Positions 38,060-47,852 of a DNA stretch of 64,000 nt are shown here, piece after piece; positions within the stretch are counted from its first letter, which is position 1, and the number at the start of each line of letters is the position of its first letter. Source of the DNA: Monocercomonoides exilis (taxonomy: Eukaryota; Preaxostyla; Oxymonadida; Polymastigidae); the NCBI GenBank assembly GCA_001643675.2, contig LSRY02000012.1, forward strand, positions 932,501 through 996,500. Reading direction: 5' to 3'. A program made the translations under genes and the position numbers. The notes under the pieces were generated by a model. It did not search any database. It had not been told where the DNA came from and saw nothing but the letters and a program-made list of their open reading frames with translations.

Positions 38060-41000
38060 ATGTCTCAAAACTTATTTTTTGAAGATTCAATTGATGAATC
38101 TGAATCTGGAACAGAAGATGATACAGCATCAAATAAATTTAAAGAATTGCCTTTACTTTCTACTCAGGAAAGGCTAGGATTTTATCAACCCCAGGAAACA
38201 CCTCAATCTCCAAAAACTGAAAAGAAACTTCTTCCTGCAATAAGTGTAAGTTCTCCATGTAAACAACCAACCATTGATCATGCAGCATTTTCTGGAGATA
38301 GTGGCGAACTGAAAGATACAGAAATAGAAATTAATTTGGATGAAACTTCTGAAAATAATCCGATTCAATCTGAACAAGTTTTTTTATCGGCTTCATTTCA
38401 TCCCGTCCCAAATCCTCTTAGTACACAAACTCTGATTTCTTTGCCATTCTCTGTTTCATCTCCTATCATCCAGCAAGTTTTTAGGCCATCAAAAACTCTA
38501 TTAAGAACAAGATCAACTAATGCATCAAATCAACCAAGTTCTCAAAACTCACATCATGTAAATGATAATTCTTCGTCATTACCAAATCATTCATTAACAA
38601 CTCCAATCCCTCAATTAACACCTCAGTCACTTCCTACATTGTCAAATCAAAAGCCTCCTCAACCAGCTACAGTTGGTGCACATGAGCAATCTCACAGAGA
38701 AACAAATACAAAAAATACGACAGATAAAACCGAAATTGAAACTCCTATTGCTCAGTCACCTTTCCTTTCTTCTGTTAAACCTTCTTCTTCTGTTACAAAA
38801 TCAAGCTCTTCTCCATTTCTTCATTCTGAAGGCTCTCAATTAGAAAATAAAGAAAATAATCCTGCAATTCAGCAAGATGGACAATCTTCTACGCAAATAA
38901 AGTTAAATGGACTGAATCAGACAAATTCTGTTTCTTCTTCAGAACTTCCTCCCCTTCCGCCATCTCAAGCAACTTCTATTGCAAGGTCAACAACTCAGAT
39001 TTCTCCTCTCTCTCCATCCACCACATTCACCACATCTCAGTACATATCTCCAACATCCATCCCAAACATTCTGACGTCTTCACCTCACATCTCATCTCAA
39101 ACTCTCCCTGTATCTAGTTTCGCATCACCATCATTTCCGGTTTCTTCGACTGTTCCCCTTTCATTTCCACCTCCTCCACCTCCATCAGCAAATGCATCCA
39201 CAAGCAGTTATTCTCCATTCATCTATTCCATTCCATCTCCTTCGATATCGTCCTCCTCATCTCTTCTTCCACCGACTGTCCCAGTTAACAGAATGATCCC
39301 TCATCCGACATTAGCTAATCAACTGCAGCCGCCGCCAATTCCCTTTTCATCGGCAATTTCTCCTTCGGCTTTTGCAAATCATCCTCATCTTCCTACGATG
39401 GTTCCTGTATCAAATGATGGCCAGCAGACTGTTTCTTCATTTGCTGCAAATCAAACAGACAACAAACAACAACAACAACAACAACAAGCACAGCCAGCTT
39501 CAACAATTAGAGTTCCGTTGCGCTTGCTTCTGCCTCAGGCTTCATCTGATACAAATCCTTCTCTGTCTCAGCAAACAGTCGATATTCCTATCGATTCTTC
39601 TGTTATTCAGGCACTTCTCACGCAGCACTTGAATTCTTTGGCCATACCTCCTCCAGCAAAAACTCAACAAAATCCCACCCAGATGCCTCCTCAAGCTTCT
39701 TCCACTTCAGCTCAAGTGAATGTTCAGCAAGATGGTTCTTATCCACCTCTTCTTGAGACACCGCCACCTGTTTCTACCACTCCAACTCCAGCATCAACCA
39801 CAATTAACATCAACGCTGGCTGCTCTTGCCAGCATCAGCCTTTCTGTCATCATCACTCATCTACTGATGGCGGAGCCGTTTGTTCCGTGTGTGGTGCATC
39901 AACCTCATCTTCGATGGGCGCTCAGATGATACCGAGCATCTCGCCTTTTGCTGCAAGTGGGCAAACATCGTTCAAACAAGGAGATCTGCTTGCGGTGGAT
40001 GCTGTGTTTGAAAGGCAGCTGAAAAGAAGGAGGAGCCGTCGAAGGCGCAGCAGCGATTCGGACGAAAGCGACGAATATGATCGAAGCAGAAGCGATGATA
40101 GCAGAAAAAGCAGAACAAGAAGAAAGAATAAAGATTCATCAAATGAAGAGAAAAAGGCAAAGAAGAAGAAGAAGAAGAAAGGAAAAACTGTGAAAAAGGG
40201 AAAACTTGGCTCTTTGAAGGAAATTGTAGAGCAATACAATGAAGCAGTGCTGCAGATGAAAACGCCTTCAATTGTAAGTTCAACAGTGATTGAGCCTTCT
40301 TTGCCTCTTCTTCCAATGAATCCAGAGGCAAACCCCCAAACTTCGTCTGGTTCTGAAATGGGAATTGCAAAGCAAGAGAATGAAAAAGAAGCCAAAGATG
40401 CTTGGGACAATGACGAAGAGCAGCCTGATGCTGATCCTTCTTTGCGAACAGCTTCTTTGATGTGTGCATCGTTTCCAGCTGGATCAGCTTCTTCTTTTGC
40501 TTCTTCACATTCATCTGTTGAGCGTAAGCCAAGTTCTCAAAGGGCAACAAAGTTTTTCGTTGATATGAGCGAAAATGGAAAAGGAGAAGTTTACAAGCAG
40601 CCGCCTCCGCTAAAACCTCGCCGTCCTTCTTCTCTTCCTCACAGCCACCAGCGCACGCCTGTTAAGCGTTTTCCTTCAGAAACCCGCAGAAGTGGCAATC
40701 CCAGTGGAACAAATGAAAGTGGAAGAAATGTTGGGAATGGAACTGTCTTTAATGGCAAAGGAAGGAAGATGGGAACGATGACTCGGTGGAATCGGAATAT
40801 GCAAGCCAAAGATGATAAAGTACCAAAAAGCTCACCTGTTCCTGAACAAACAGTACAATTTGAAGATCCTCGCATTGAAGAAATGAAAAGGGGAATTGAT
40901 GAAATCAGGCAACTTTTGATGGAACAGTCAAAACAAAGTGCTGAAGCTGGAATGCCGAGTGAAGAATCACAATTCAATCACTTCACTGCAACTTCTTCAT

Positions 41001-41776
41001 ATCCTTCTGACACAGCATCTCAATCCACCACATCAACAGCATCTACTTCATCATCATCTTCATCATCATCATCATCTTCTTCTTCTTCTTCTTCTTCTTC
41101 TTCTTCTTCATTATCACTTACGGATTCTTCGCCTGTACCGCTTACACCTTCGGCACAATCTCAGCATTCAAATGTATCTGCAGTTACTTCAAATACGATG
41201 TCAACAGGGTCCACTTCTTCTTCTTCCTCCTCCTCATCTTCTTCTTCCACTTCGACTTCGACTTCGGCTCCTTTAACTGTGTCTTTCTGGACTCCGCCTG
41301 TGTTTGAGAAGGTTTCGTGGCTTGGCGATGAAAGGCGAATGAAAATTGCAGAGCAGATTGCTAAAAGACAAAGAGAAATTATGAAAAAACAACAAGAAGA
41401 GAGAGAAATGAGAGAAAAGCAGAAGGCAGAGGAAGAAGAAAGAAAAAAGAAAGAGGAAGAATTGAAAAAGAAAGAAGAGTTGAAAAAATTGAGAATGGAA
41501 AGAGAGCAACAGCACATAAAAAAGAAGAAGGTTGTACCAATTGTGGATGATAACGGAGCAATTATTGCAAAGAAGAAAAAGAAGAAGAAGAAGAAAATGA
41601 ATTCCCAACCTTTATCGGACAAGCCTCAATCACAAATTCCCACTCCTGAAGAACTAGAAAATAAAGATACTTTAATGTTTCCATCTCCAATAGATAACGC
41701 CAGCAACAAACATTCTGAGACAAAAGTTATATTTTGCACGCCTTTGCTATCGCAAGAACCGGTTATACAATCATAA
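38060..41776 (+). CDS. Large low-complexity protein of unknown function
   Basis: Single open frame of 1,238 aa from ATG at 38060 (MSQNLFFEDSIDESESG), ending in TAA. Nothing in it is a domain I can name. In order: acidic start; about 550 residues rich in Ser, Pro, Thr and Gln; a Cys/His-rich patch (GCSCQHQPFCHHHSSTDGGAV then CSVCG, residues of about 590-620) that could bind metal; an RS/basic block (RRRSRRRRSS... and KKKKKKKG) typical of nuclear proteins; a short helix RGIDEIRQLLMEQSK; poly-Ser runs; and near the end a conserved-looking PPVFEKVSWLGDERRMKIAEQ leading into a 70-residue charged helix and a poly-Lys block. The basic and RS-like tracts suggest a nuclear or RNA-associated role, weakly. 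An upstream in-frame TTG extends only four residues, so the ATG is preferred. Confidence 0.6.
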   Translation: MSQNLFFEDSIDESESGTEDDTASNKFKELPLLSTQERLGFYQPQETPQSPKTEKKLLPAISVSSPCKQPTIDHAAFSGDSGELKDTEIEINLDETSENNPIQSEQVFLSASFHPVPNPLSTQTLISLPFSVSSPIIQQVFRPSKTLLRTRSTNASNQPSSQNSHHVNDNSSSLPNHSLTTPIPQLTPQSLPTLSNQKPPQPATVGAHEQSHRETNTKNTTDKTEIETPIAQSPFLSSVKPSSSVTKSSSSPFLHSEGSQLENKENNPAIQQDGQSSTQIKLNGLNQTNSVSSSELPPLPPSQATSIARSTTQISPLSPSTTFTTSQYISPTSIPNILTSSPHISSQTLPVSSFASPSFPVSSTVPLSFPPPPPPSANASTSSYSPFIYSIPSPSISSSSSLLPPTVPVNRMIPHPTLANQLQPPPIPFSSAISPSAFANHPHLPTMVPVSNDGQQTVSSFAANQTDNKQQQQQQQAQPASTIRVPLRLLLPQASSDTNPSLSQQTVDIPIDSSVIQALLTQHLNSLAIPPPAKTQQNPTQMPPQASSTSAQVNVQQDGSYPPLLETPPPVSTTPTPASTTININAGCSCQHQPFCHHHSSTDGGAVCSVCGASTSSSMGAQMIPSISPFAASGQTSFKQGDLLAVDAVFERQLKRRRSRRRRSSDSDESDEYDRSRSDDSRKSRTRRKNKDSSNEEKKAKKKKKKKGKTVKKGKLGSLKEIVEQYNEAVLQMKTPSIVSSTVIEPSLPLLPMNPEANPQTSSGSEMGIAKQENEKEAKDAWDNDEEQPDADPSLRTASLMCASFPAGSASSFASSHSSVERKPSSQRATKFFVDMSENGKGEVYKQPPPLKPRRPSSLPHSHQRTPVKRFPSETRRSGNPSGTNESGRNVGNGTVFNGKGRKMGTMTRWNRNMQAKDDKVPKSSPVPEQTVQFEDPRIEEMKRGIDEIRQLLMEQSKQSAEAGMPSEESQFNHFTATSSYPSDTASQSTTSTASTSSSSSSSSSSSSSSSSSSSSSLSLTDSSPVPLTPSAQSQHSNVSAVTSNTMSTGSTSSSSSSSSSSSTSTSTSAPLTVSFWTPPVFEKVSWLGDERRMKIAEQIAKRQREIMKKQQEEREMREKQKAEEEERKKKEEELKKKEELKKLRMEREQQHIKKKKVVPIVDDNGAIIAKKKKKKKKKMNSQPLSDKPQSQIPTPEELENKDTLMFPSPIDNASNKHSETKVIFCTPLLSQEPVIQS

Positions 41777-42030
41777 AACAAATTTTAAAAAAACTTTCAA
41801 TGTTTTATATTGATGATTTTTTTTTTTTTTGAAATTACAAATAATTTGAAAGTTTGATTAAGAAATTATTTTTTGAAGGTTCATCAAAATGTTTAAAATA
41901 GGAGTGAAAAATAATAAATAAATATTAAATAATAAATGGGACTTTAAGAGAAAAGAAACAATATGTGAAAGATAAATTTTTCTATTTTTAATCTTTTGAA
42001 CATGAATATGCAGAACGAAATATTTTTCCT
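41777..42030. other. AT-rich 3' flank
   Basis: Downstream of the last dense-region gene; T-runs and AATAAA-like hexamers only. Confidence 0.5.
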
Positions 42031-42300
42031 CAAGTATTTTCATTGTAAAATTATGCGCTTTTCATTAACTATTTTATATCAAAAAACACAATAAAAATGT
42101 GTCCATTTTAAAAATTTTATGACATGTTGGCAAACTTGATATTTCTATTTCAACGATGCCTGTTTCAGGATTTGAAAATCAGATTAATATTGAAAACTGA
42201 GTAAGTGTAATAAAGTTAAGAGTGAAGCTATTTTTCAACGCCTTGTGCAAAAAACGCTTGAAAGTCCATGTTTTCCCCTATATGTGATTATTTTTGGATT
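42030..42300. repeat. Diverged single copy of the dispersed unit found in the 3.5-kb palindrome
   Basis: Shares ordered blocks with 61,330-61,560: aacacaataaaaatg, the 'gatgcctgtttcaggat' block, gtaataaagtta-agtgaagc, and 'gcttgaaagtcc...ttttcccc'. Spacing is similar and identity is partial, so it is an older copy of the same repeat family. No coding potential. Confidence 0.75.
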
Positions 42301-42508
42301 CGTATTTATTCAGTTTTTATTTTCTGTTTGAAAAGTCACTTTGAATATTGAAAAATGAAGGCATAAAAGTTCAAACTCCAAACAATGACTGTTTTTTCAT
42401 TAATAATATCTTTGATATAAATTAATTAAACAATAATTGTTCATTGTTTAATTTTTTTGACAAATAAACAATTCTTTCAGATGAAAGCTATTGGATTCTT
42501 TGATACAT

Positions 42509-42900
42509 ATATCGCATGAAATACCGGACATCGCATAAAATACCGGACAAGATCGATTTCTCAATCACCGCAAGAGGAATAATTCTGTTAATTTCCCTCA
42601 AAATATGTCTCATCAATACAAACTCACCTGACATACAAGGCTTTCATAACTTCCTCATTTGTGCTCAGAAAAAAAAAATGATTGAAATCTCGGAAAAATA
42701 GGTTATTGAGATTCTCCGAAATTTCAATAATAATTTTTTCTGAGCGCAAATAAAGTTGTTTTGAAAGTCTCGTATGTCACGTGAGTTTGTATTGATGAGA
42801 CATATTTTGAGGGAAATTAACAGAATTATTCCTCTTGCGGTGATTGAGAAATCGATCTTGTCCGGTATTAAGTGCGATGTCCGGTATTTCATGCGATATC
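42509..42900. mobile_element. Fold-back/MITE-like inverted-repeat element
   Basis: About 390 bp forming one near-perfect inverted repeat around 42,704. Both ends read atatcgcatgaaataccgg inward, with a second 'ataccggacaagatcgat' block, then about 110 bp matching almost base for base (ending in caatacaaactcac), and a diverged central 100 bp. No transposase. Flanks are AT-rich; a target duplication is not clear. The small ORFs on each strand are mirror images of one another and not genes. Confidence 0.75.
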
Positions 42901-43350
42901 TGTATGTATTTTATTGATCAGATAATATTTTAAGAAAAACAAATAAAAAACATTTTGATTTGTATAATTATGAATAAAAAAAAATATTCTGCAATATTTT
43001 CAAAATTAAAAATATCGAAAAAATTTCTAAAAAATTAGAATAATTTTAATCCATTCTTTCAAATGGGGCTAAATTTTTGCATTTGTGAAATAATCAAAGA
43101 TTTGTTCCAAACATTTTCTGAAATTATGTCATTGTTTGTCTTCAATATCAATGAAAAAAAATACCTAGAAATTTTAGAATTAAGAATAATGTTAGAAATA
43201 AGAGAGTGTGATAAAATTATTGAAGAGAAAAATATCTTCACAAATTCTCAAACTGTTATTGTTTGAAATTTACTGATTGAATTAAGAAAAAAATCAAATA
43301 ACAAAGATAAGAATATGGATTGAAATTTTTCTATTATTGTTTAATTTTTT
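42901..43350. other. AT-rich non-coding stretch
   Basis: About 450 bp, strongly A/T-biased, with no supported feature. Confidence 0.5.
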
Positions 43351-46300
43351 GCTCAATTGATGTTTGAAAGGATTTTGAGAAAAACTGTTCCGGGAAGATT
43401 TTTTTTGTTCAACATTGAATGGCTCTTCAACGCAATAAAACCATCTTTCCTTTGCATCTTTCAATATAATGTCACAGCAAAGCACTTCTCTCAAAATCAA
43501 GACTTATTTTTTCATTTTCATTTTTCTTTTGAAAAAGAAAAGAACAAAATCTTTCAAAGAAGAAAACAGAAAAGAGCAAAAACAATGGAGCAAAGGAGAT
43601 TGCGGGAGACTCAGCAAGGAAGCACTCAAACGCATCAAAGCGAGAATTGCAGATTCACATGAATCGATATTCATACTGTTGCATCGGAGGAACGAGAAGG
43701 AGGTGACAGCAATGAAGAAGAAGGAAAAGGAAAATATATCGAAAGTGAAGACGATGATGAAGGGAATAAGAAGAAAGCGGATGAGAAAGTTGGAGATGCA
43801 AAGGATGCACAGGATGCCCCTTCGATGGGACAAGAAACAACAGGATTATCTTTTTGCTGCGCTTGGGATTTCAATTGGCAGCAAAGGCATATCAGCCTCA
43901 AATTATCTGGGTAGGTCAAAGGAATTCAGGCGAATACTTCAGTTGGCTCCGGTTTGGCTCTGTGTGCCTGACAACAGAAGAAGAAAGCATTCTGAGGCTT
44001 ATCACGCATTCAAATTGTCGTTTCTGCGTTCCGAGTCGCTTTTTCAGGAAGATCCATAAAAATGAAACGTGCAACAGCAATTGGAGTCTCAGAATGATAT
44101 CGATGAGAAAAGGAAAAAAAGAAAAAAGAAAATTGAATGAAGAACATTTCGCCATCATCATCGAACTCAATGATTACTTCTTCTTTTCTTCTTCTCTTCT
44201 TCTCAAATCTGATACATGGCAAAAAGCATCCAAAAATAAAAAAACTTATTTTTTTTATATATTTGCCTTTTTGCAAATATTAAATGATATTGTCCAAACA
44301 TACTCTCTTTTCTTTGACCATTTTGTCTGTTTCACTGAATTCTTCTTTCGTTTCTTCAGACTCAAATACTTTCTCATAAATCTCTTCAAGCATTTTGTTC
44401 GTTTTTTCAACTTTCTGCGCTTTCTCATCCTCGCATCACACACCTGATTCATCAAGAAATTTCACAAAAATCCAAAAATAATTCAAGAAAAATTGAAGGT
44501 GCCAAAAAGTTAAAAATAAACAAACTCGATAAATGTTCAATCACTGGCTCCACATGAATCTCTTACATACTTATCACAAATGCTCGACCTCGCTCTGTTT
44601 GCAGCAAAAAAGCATTCAGTTTGCTGTGCTAAGTTTTTTCAACCAACAAAGAAATCGATAAATGCAAACACTGTTTATCATCTTGCAAAATGAAAAGGTT
44701 ACAGTCCAAAACTTATACGTTGCTTTTTTAAAGCTTTAGAAGAAGTGTGAGAACAAAGAAAAGAACGATCTATTTGGCTGCATAAGACAAAAAAAGCGAA
44801 AAACTTTTGTTTCTTTTTGATCAAACCAACAGTTGATTTGAATGAGGCAGAAATTATTTTCATGCCATATTCACTTCATGAATTGCATTTGTTTAGTTTT
44901 AGTGATCGACCTAATTTCTAACATGAGAATGGAGTTTGACAGAAGAAAAAAGAAAACAAGAAAAATGCAAAATTCCTAAAGAGAAAGAATTTTCTTCCTT
45001 TTCCAGAAGTTGATTCGGACTGAAAACAAGAGCGTTTGATATTTTCACTCTTAACATATTTTATTGGTTATTTTGCTTTCAGTGATGACTCTGCTCGTAA
45101 AGGCGGAAGGGATTGTTTTGATGAATGAAATGAAAGCCCAACTATCGGATTATGCTTGGAAAAGAAGCATTGATCATCATGGGCAAGCGCATGTCAAATG
45201 GCAAAAGAACGAGAATAAATGCTTCAATTATGAAAGCCTATTTGATCGCGGGGAAAATGGATAATTTGAAGAATTATTTGGATGGCAAGGCTCCAGCAGT
45301 GAAGATACAAATTGCAATGCTTTACAGGCCATTTCAACAGCAGATGCTCGCATGTTTTCAAGCAATTTCATTGGAGGCTTAAGGCGGAGAAAACCTCTTA
45401 TCTGCTCGTTGAAAGAAAATTGATCGAAAAATATAACAAAAATATTGTTTCTTCCGAGGCGCGTGCAGGAAGTGTACAATCTAGTTATTTTCTTTCAGCA
45501 GAAAGCAATGGCATCTCTCAAATGGAAGCTGGAAATACAATATTTCAGCTTCTACTCCATCAACATGAAGTGATCGGCAACCATTTTGATTCATTTTCAG
45601 AGGATCCTCTATGAATCAGCTCATTCTTCTTTGGACAACCGATGAAACTCCCTTTCCTTTTCATTTGCAACATCTGGATGCAATCGCCTTTAAAAGCGAA
45701 TGAATGGCCTTCAAATACTCCTCGATTTCTTATTTTTTTTGTTATCGACGTTGCTGACACATTAAAAGTCTTTTTCTTTTTATCATTAGCGCTGCATCTC
45801 TCAAAATGCTTCACCCACAAAATAATCATCTTCTTTTAGAGCATTTCTGGCAGTATCAATAGCTTTCACAGCCTTTAAATAAAAAAGAAAGCACCTTTTC
45901 AAAGCATTAGCTGTAATAACTGGTACAAACTTATCAATCGAGTTGCTCTATTGGAAACGCCGATGGAAAAGAGTCTTTTCTTCTCTCTATAAATACAACG
46001 TGAATATGTTTTGATTTCATGAAGGATGAAGATCCGACCTATTCTCCTCCTTCTCTGCCTTTGATTCAGATGGTCCATTCTTCAAACTTCTACGGAAATG
46101 CAAAGAGGTTTTAACCTTTTCATTTGCCTTGTCCGACTTGCCGCAGTTTATTTTGAAAGGAGCAGCTTTCGATCGATCTTTTCCAGCACGACATGTTTCT
46201 GGCAGCTGACAAGAACCCACAAATATGGGCATTTTGAGAAATACCAAGGATAATGCATGCGCATAAACTTATCCAGGCAATTTGACGACTCAGACCTAAA

Positions 46301-47160
46301 AGACATGCAAACGTCAATTCTGAAGATGATTTTCCAACAACATTTAATAAGGCCAGCATTACAAATCAAACAAAATAGATGAAATATGATCATCCAAACT
46401 TGAGATGGAAAAAAAGAGAAAAGTTATTCAAAAGGAGAAGCAAAGTTTTGATGCCATCCTTCCAAAGTTGCATCTTCATTTCATCTGTATTTGCTTCGAT
46501 TCATCTAAAAAAAAAAATAGCCTGATGCCGCAAACACACCTAAAGCAAAACATTGATGGCGATTTTAATAAAGCGATACAGGCACTGCAAATAGTGGGAC
46601 GCTGGATGAAGGTCTAATATTGGTGATCCCAGTTCGTTTGCACGACGGAAAGAGCAGAAATAATGAGAGATCCTTGAACTTTGGCATCGAGGCAATGGGA
46701 AAAAGGGAAGAAGAAGAAGAAGAAGAAGAAGAAGAAGAAGAAAAGCGATGATAGGGATTGTGGTGTTGGGTATTGCAAGAGGCGATGGTGGTGGCGATTG
46801 TGCCGTTATCTGTAATTTTTGTGTCAATAGCGCAGAAGGCGAGTAATTTGCTCCAAGTGAAGATGGAGTTGGAGAGAGAATCCATTGAGGGAATACACGA
46901 TTATGACACATGGCGCCTGTCGTAGCCTGCTTCAGGCATTGATATCAGTTCCGTTGTTGGCAATGATTTTGTTCTAGGAGATGAGAGAGAGAAAGCTGCC
47001 GTGTGCATCTCTTGTTTCCGTTCCGCAGCTCTATGTTCTGTTTGCTGGGGTTGTTGAGCTGCGTTGGTTGAATGGAGATTGGGAGATGCTGTTTCCTCCA
47101 AAAAGCATGTCTTTTCATTTTCCATTTGTGCTCTTTTGCCATAAAAATATTTCTTTTTCT
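43350..47160. pseudogene. Region of probable decayed coding sequence, identity unknown
   Basis: Base composition rises from the flanking AT-rich DNA to that of coding sequence, and short protein-like stretches appear in shifting frames without a full ORF. On plus: TTEEESILRLITHSNCRFC (near 43,965); NASIMKAYLIAGKMDNLKNY (near 45,210); LSRQFDDSDLKDMQTSILK (near 46,270); VKMELERESIEGIHDYDTW (near 46,858). On minus: EKTNKMLEEIYEKVFESEET (near 44,400). Stops and frame changes separate them. They could be remnants of one or more intron-bearing genes, or exons of a poorly resolved gene. I recognise no family. A (GAA)n run sits inside one of the frames at about 46,707. Confidence 0.35.
46706..46743. 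repeat. (GAA)n microsatellite
   Basis: About 12 GAA/AAG units, in the decayed region. Confidence 0.9.
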
Positions 47161-47166
47161 TTTTTT

Positions 47167-47310
47167 GAGAGAGAAGGAGAGAAGGAGAGAAGGAGAGAAG
47201 GAGAGAAGGAGAGAAGGAGAGAAGGAGAGAAGGAGAGAAGGAGAGAAGGAGAGAAGGAGAGAAGGAGAGAAGGAGAGAAGGAGAGAAGGAGAGAAGGAGA
47301 GAAGGAGAGA
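47167..47310. repeat. 8-bp tandem repeat GAGAAGGA
   Basis: About 18 near-perfect copies of the octamer GAGAAGGA. The period is 8, so all three frames cycle through the same 24-nt/8-residue pattern; any ORF across it is incidental. Confidence 0.95.
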
Positions 47311-47852
47311 CGACTTGAAATGTGATGAGCAGTGATTTATATAATCGTGTTTTTTTTTTGATTCTATTTGTTCTATGGAGAATATTTTGCTGAAAGTCGA
47401 GAATAATGGACAAAAATTGAATAAAGATTTTTATTTTGAATAAACAGTATTTAATTGAAATAAAGGCACTTTATTTAAATTTAGTCTGATTATTCAAATA
47501 AAAAATATTTATTCGGATCTCATCCATTAATGTTCATATTCCATTAATGATTGTTTATTATTATCAGAAACTATTGCGTTATACTATTATTAAAGTTTGA
47601 ATAACTTTCTTTTTCAAACTAGTATGGTTATATCCGTTGCTTGAATGGATTACGAAAATATTTAAATAAAAAGCGAGTTAACCTTTTAAAAAAATAACAC
47701 CACAGACGACCGAAAGGCTGAATTTGTGAATAAATTATTAAATGAAGAAATATTATTTCTAATTATTGCAAAAACCATAGTTCATCTTTTTTAATGCATG
47801 TATTATGGAACTGTAAATCTTTATAGTTGCAGAGAAAAGAACATAAACAGAA
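47311..47852. other. AT-rich upstream region of the surface-protein gene
   Basis: About 540 bp of A/T-rich sequence with no ORF; it should contain the promoter of the gene starting at 47853. Confidence 0.5.

Noticed and set aside
42516-42892. Two 60-75 residue ORFs with nearly the same sequence on opposite strands
   Set aside because: They are the two arms of the fold-back element read outward; no gene signal.
47072-47335. Glu/Arg/Lys repeat ORFs over the GAGAAGGA array
   Set aside because: An octamer repeat keeps every frame open; open length is not evidence of coding.
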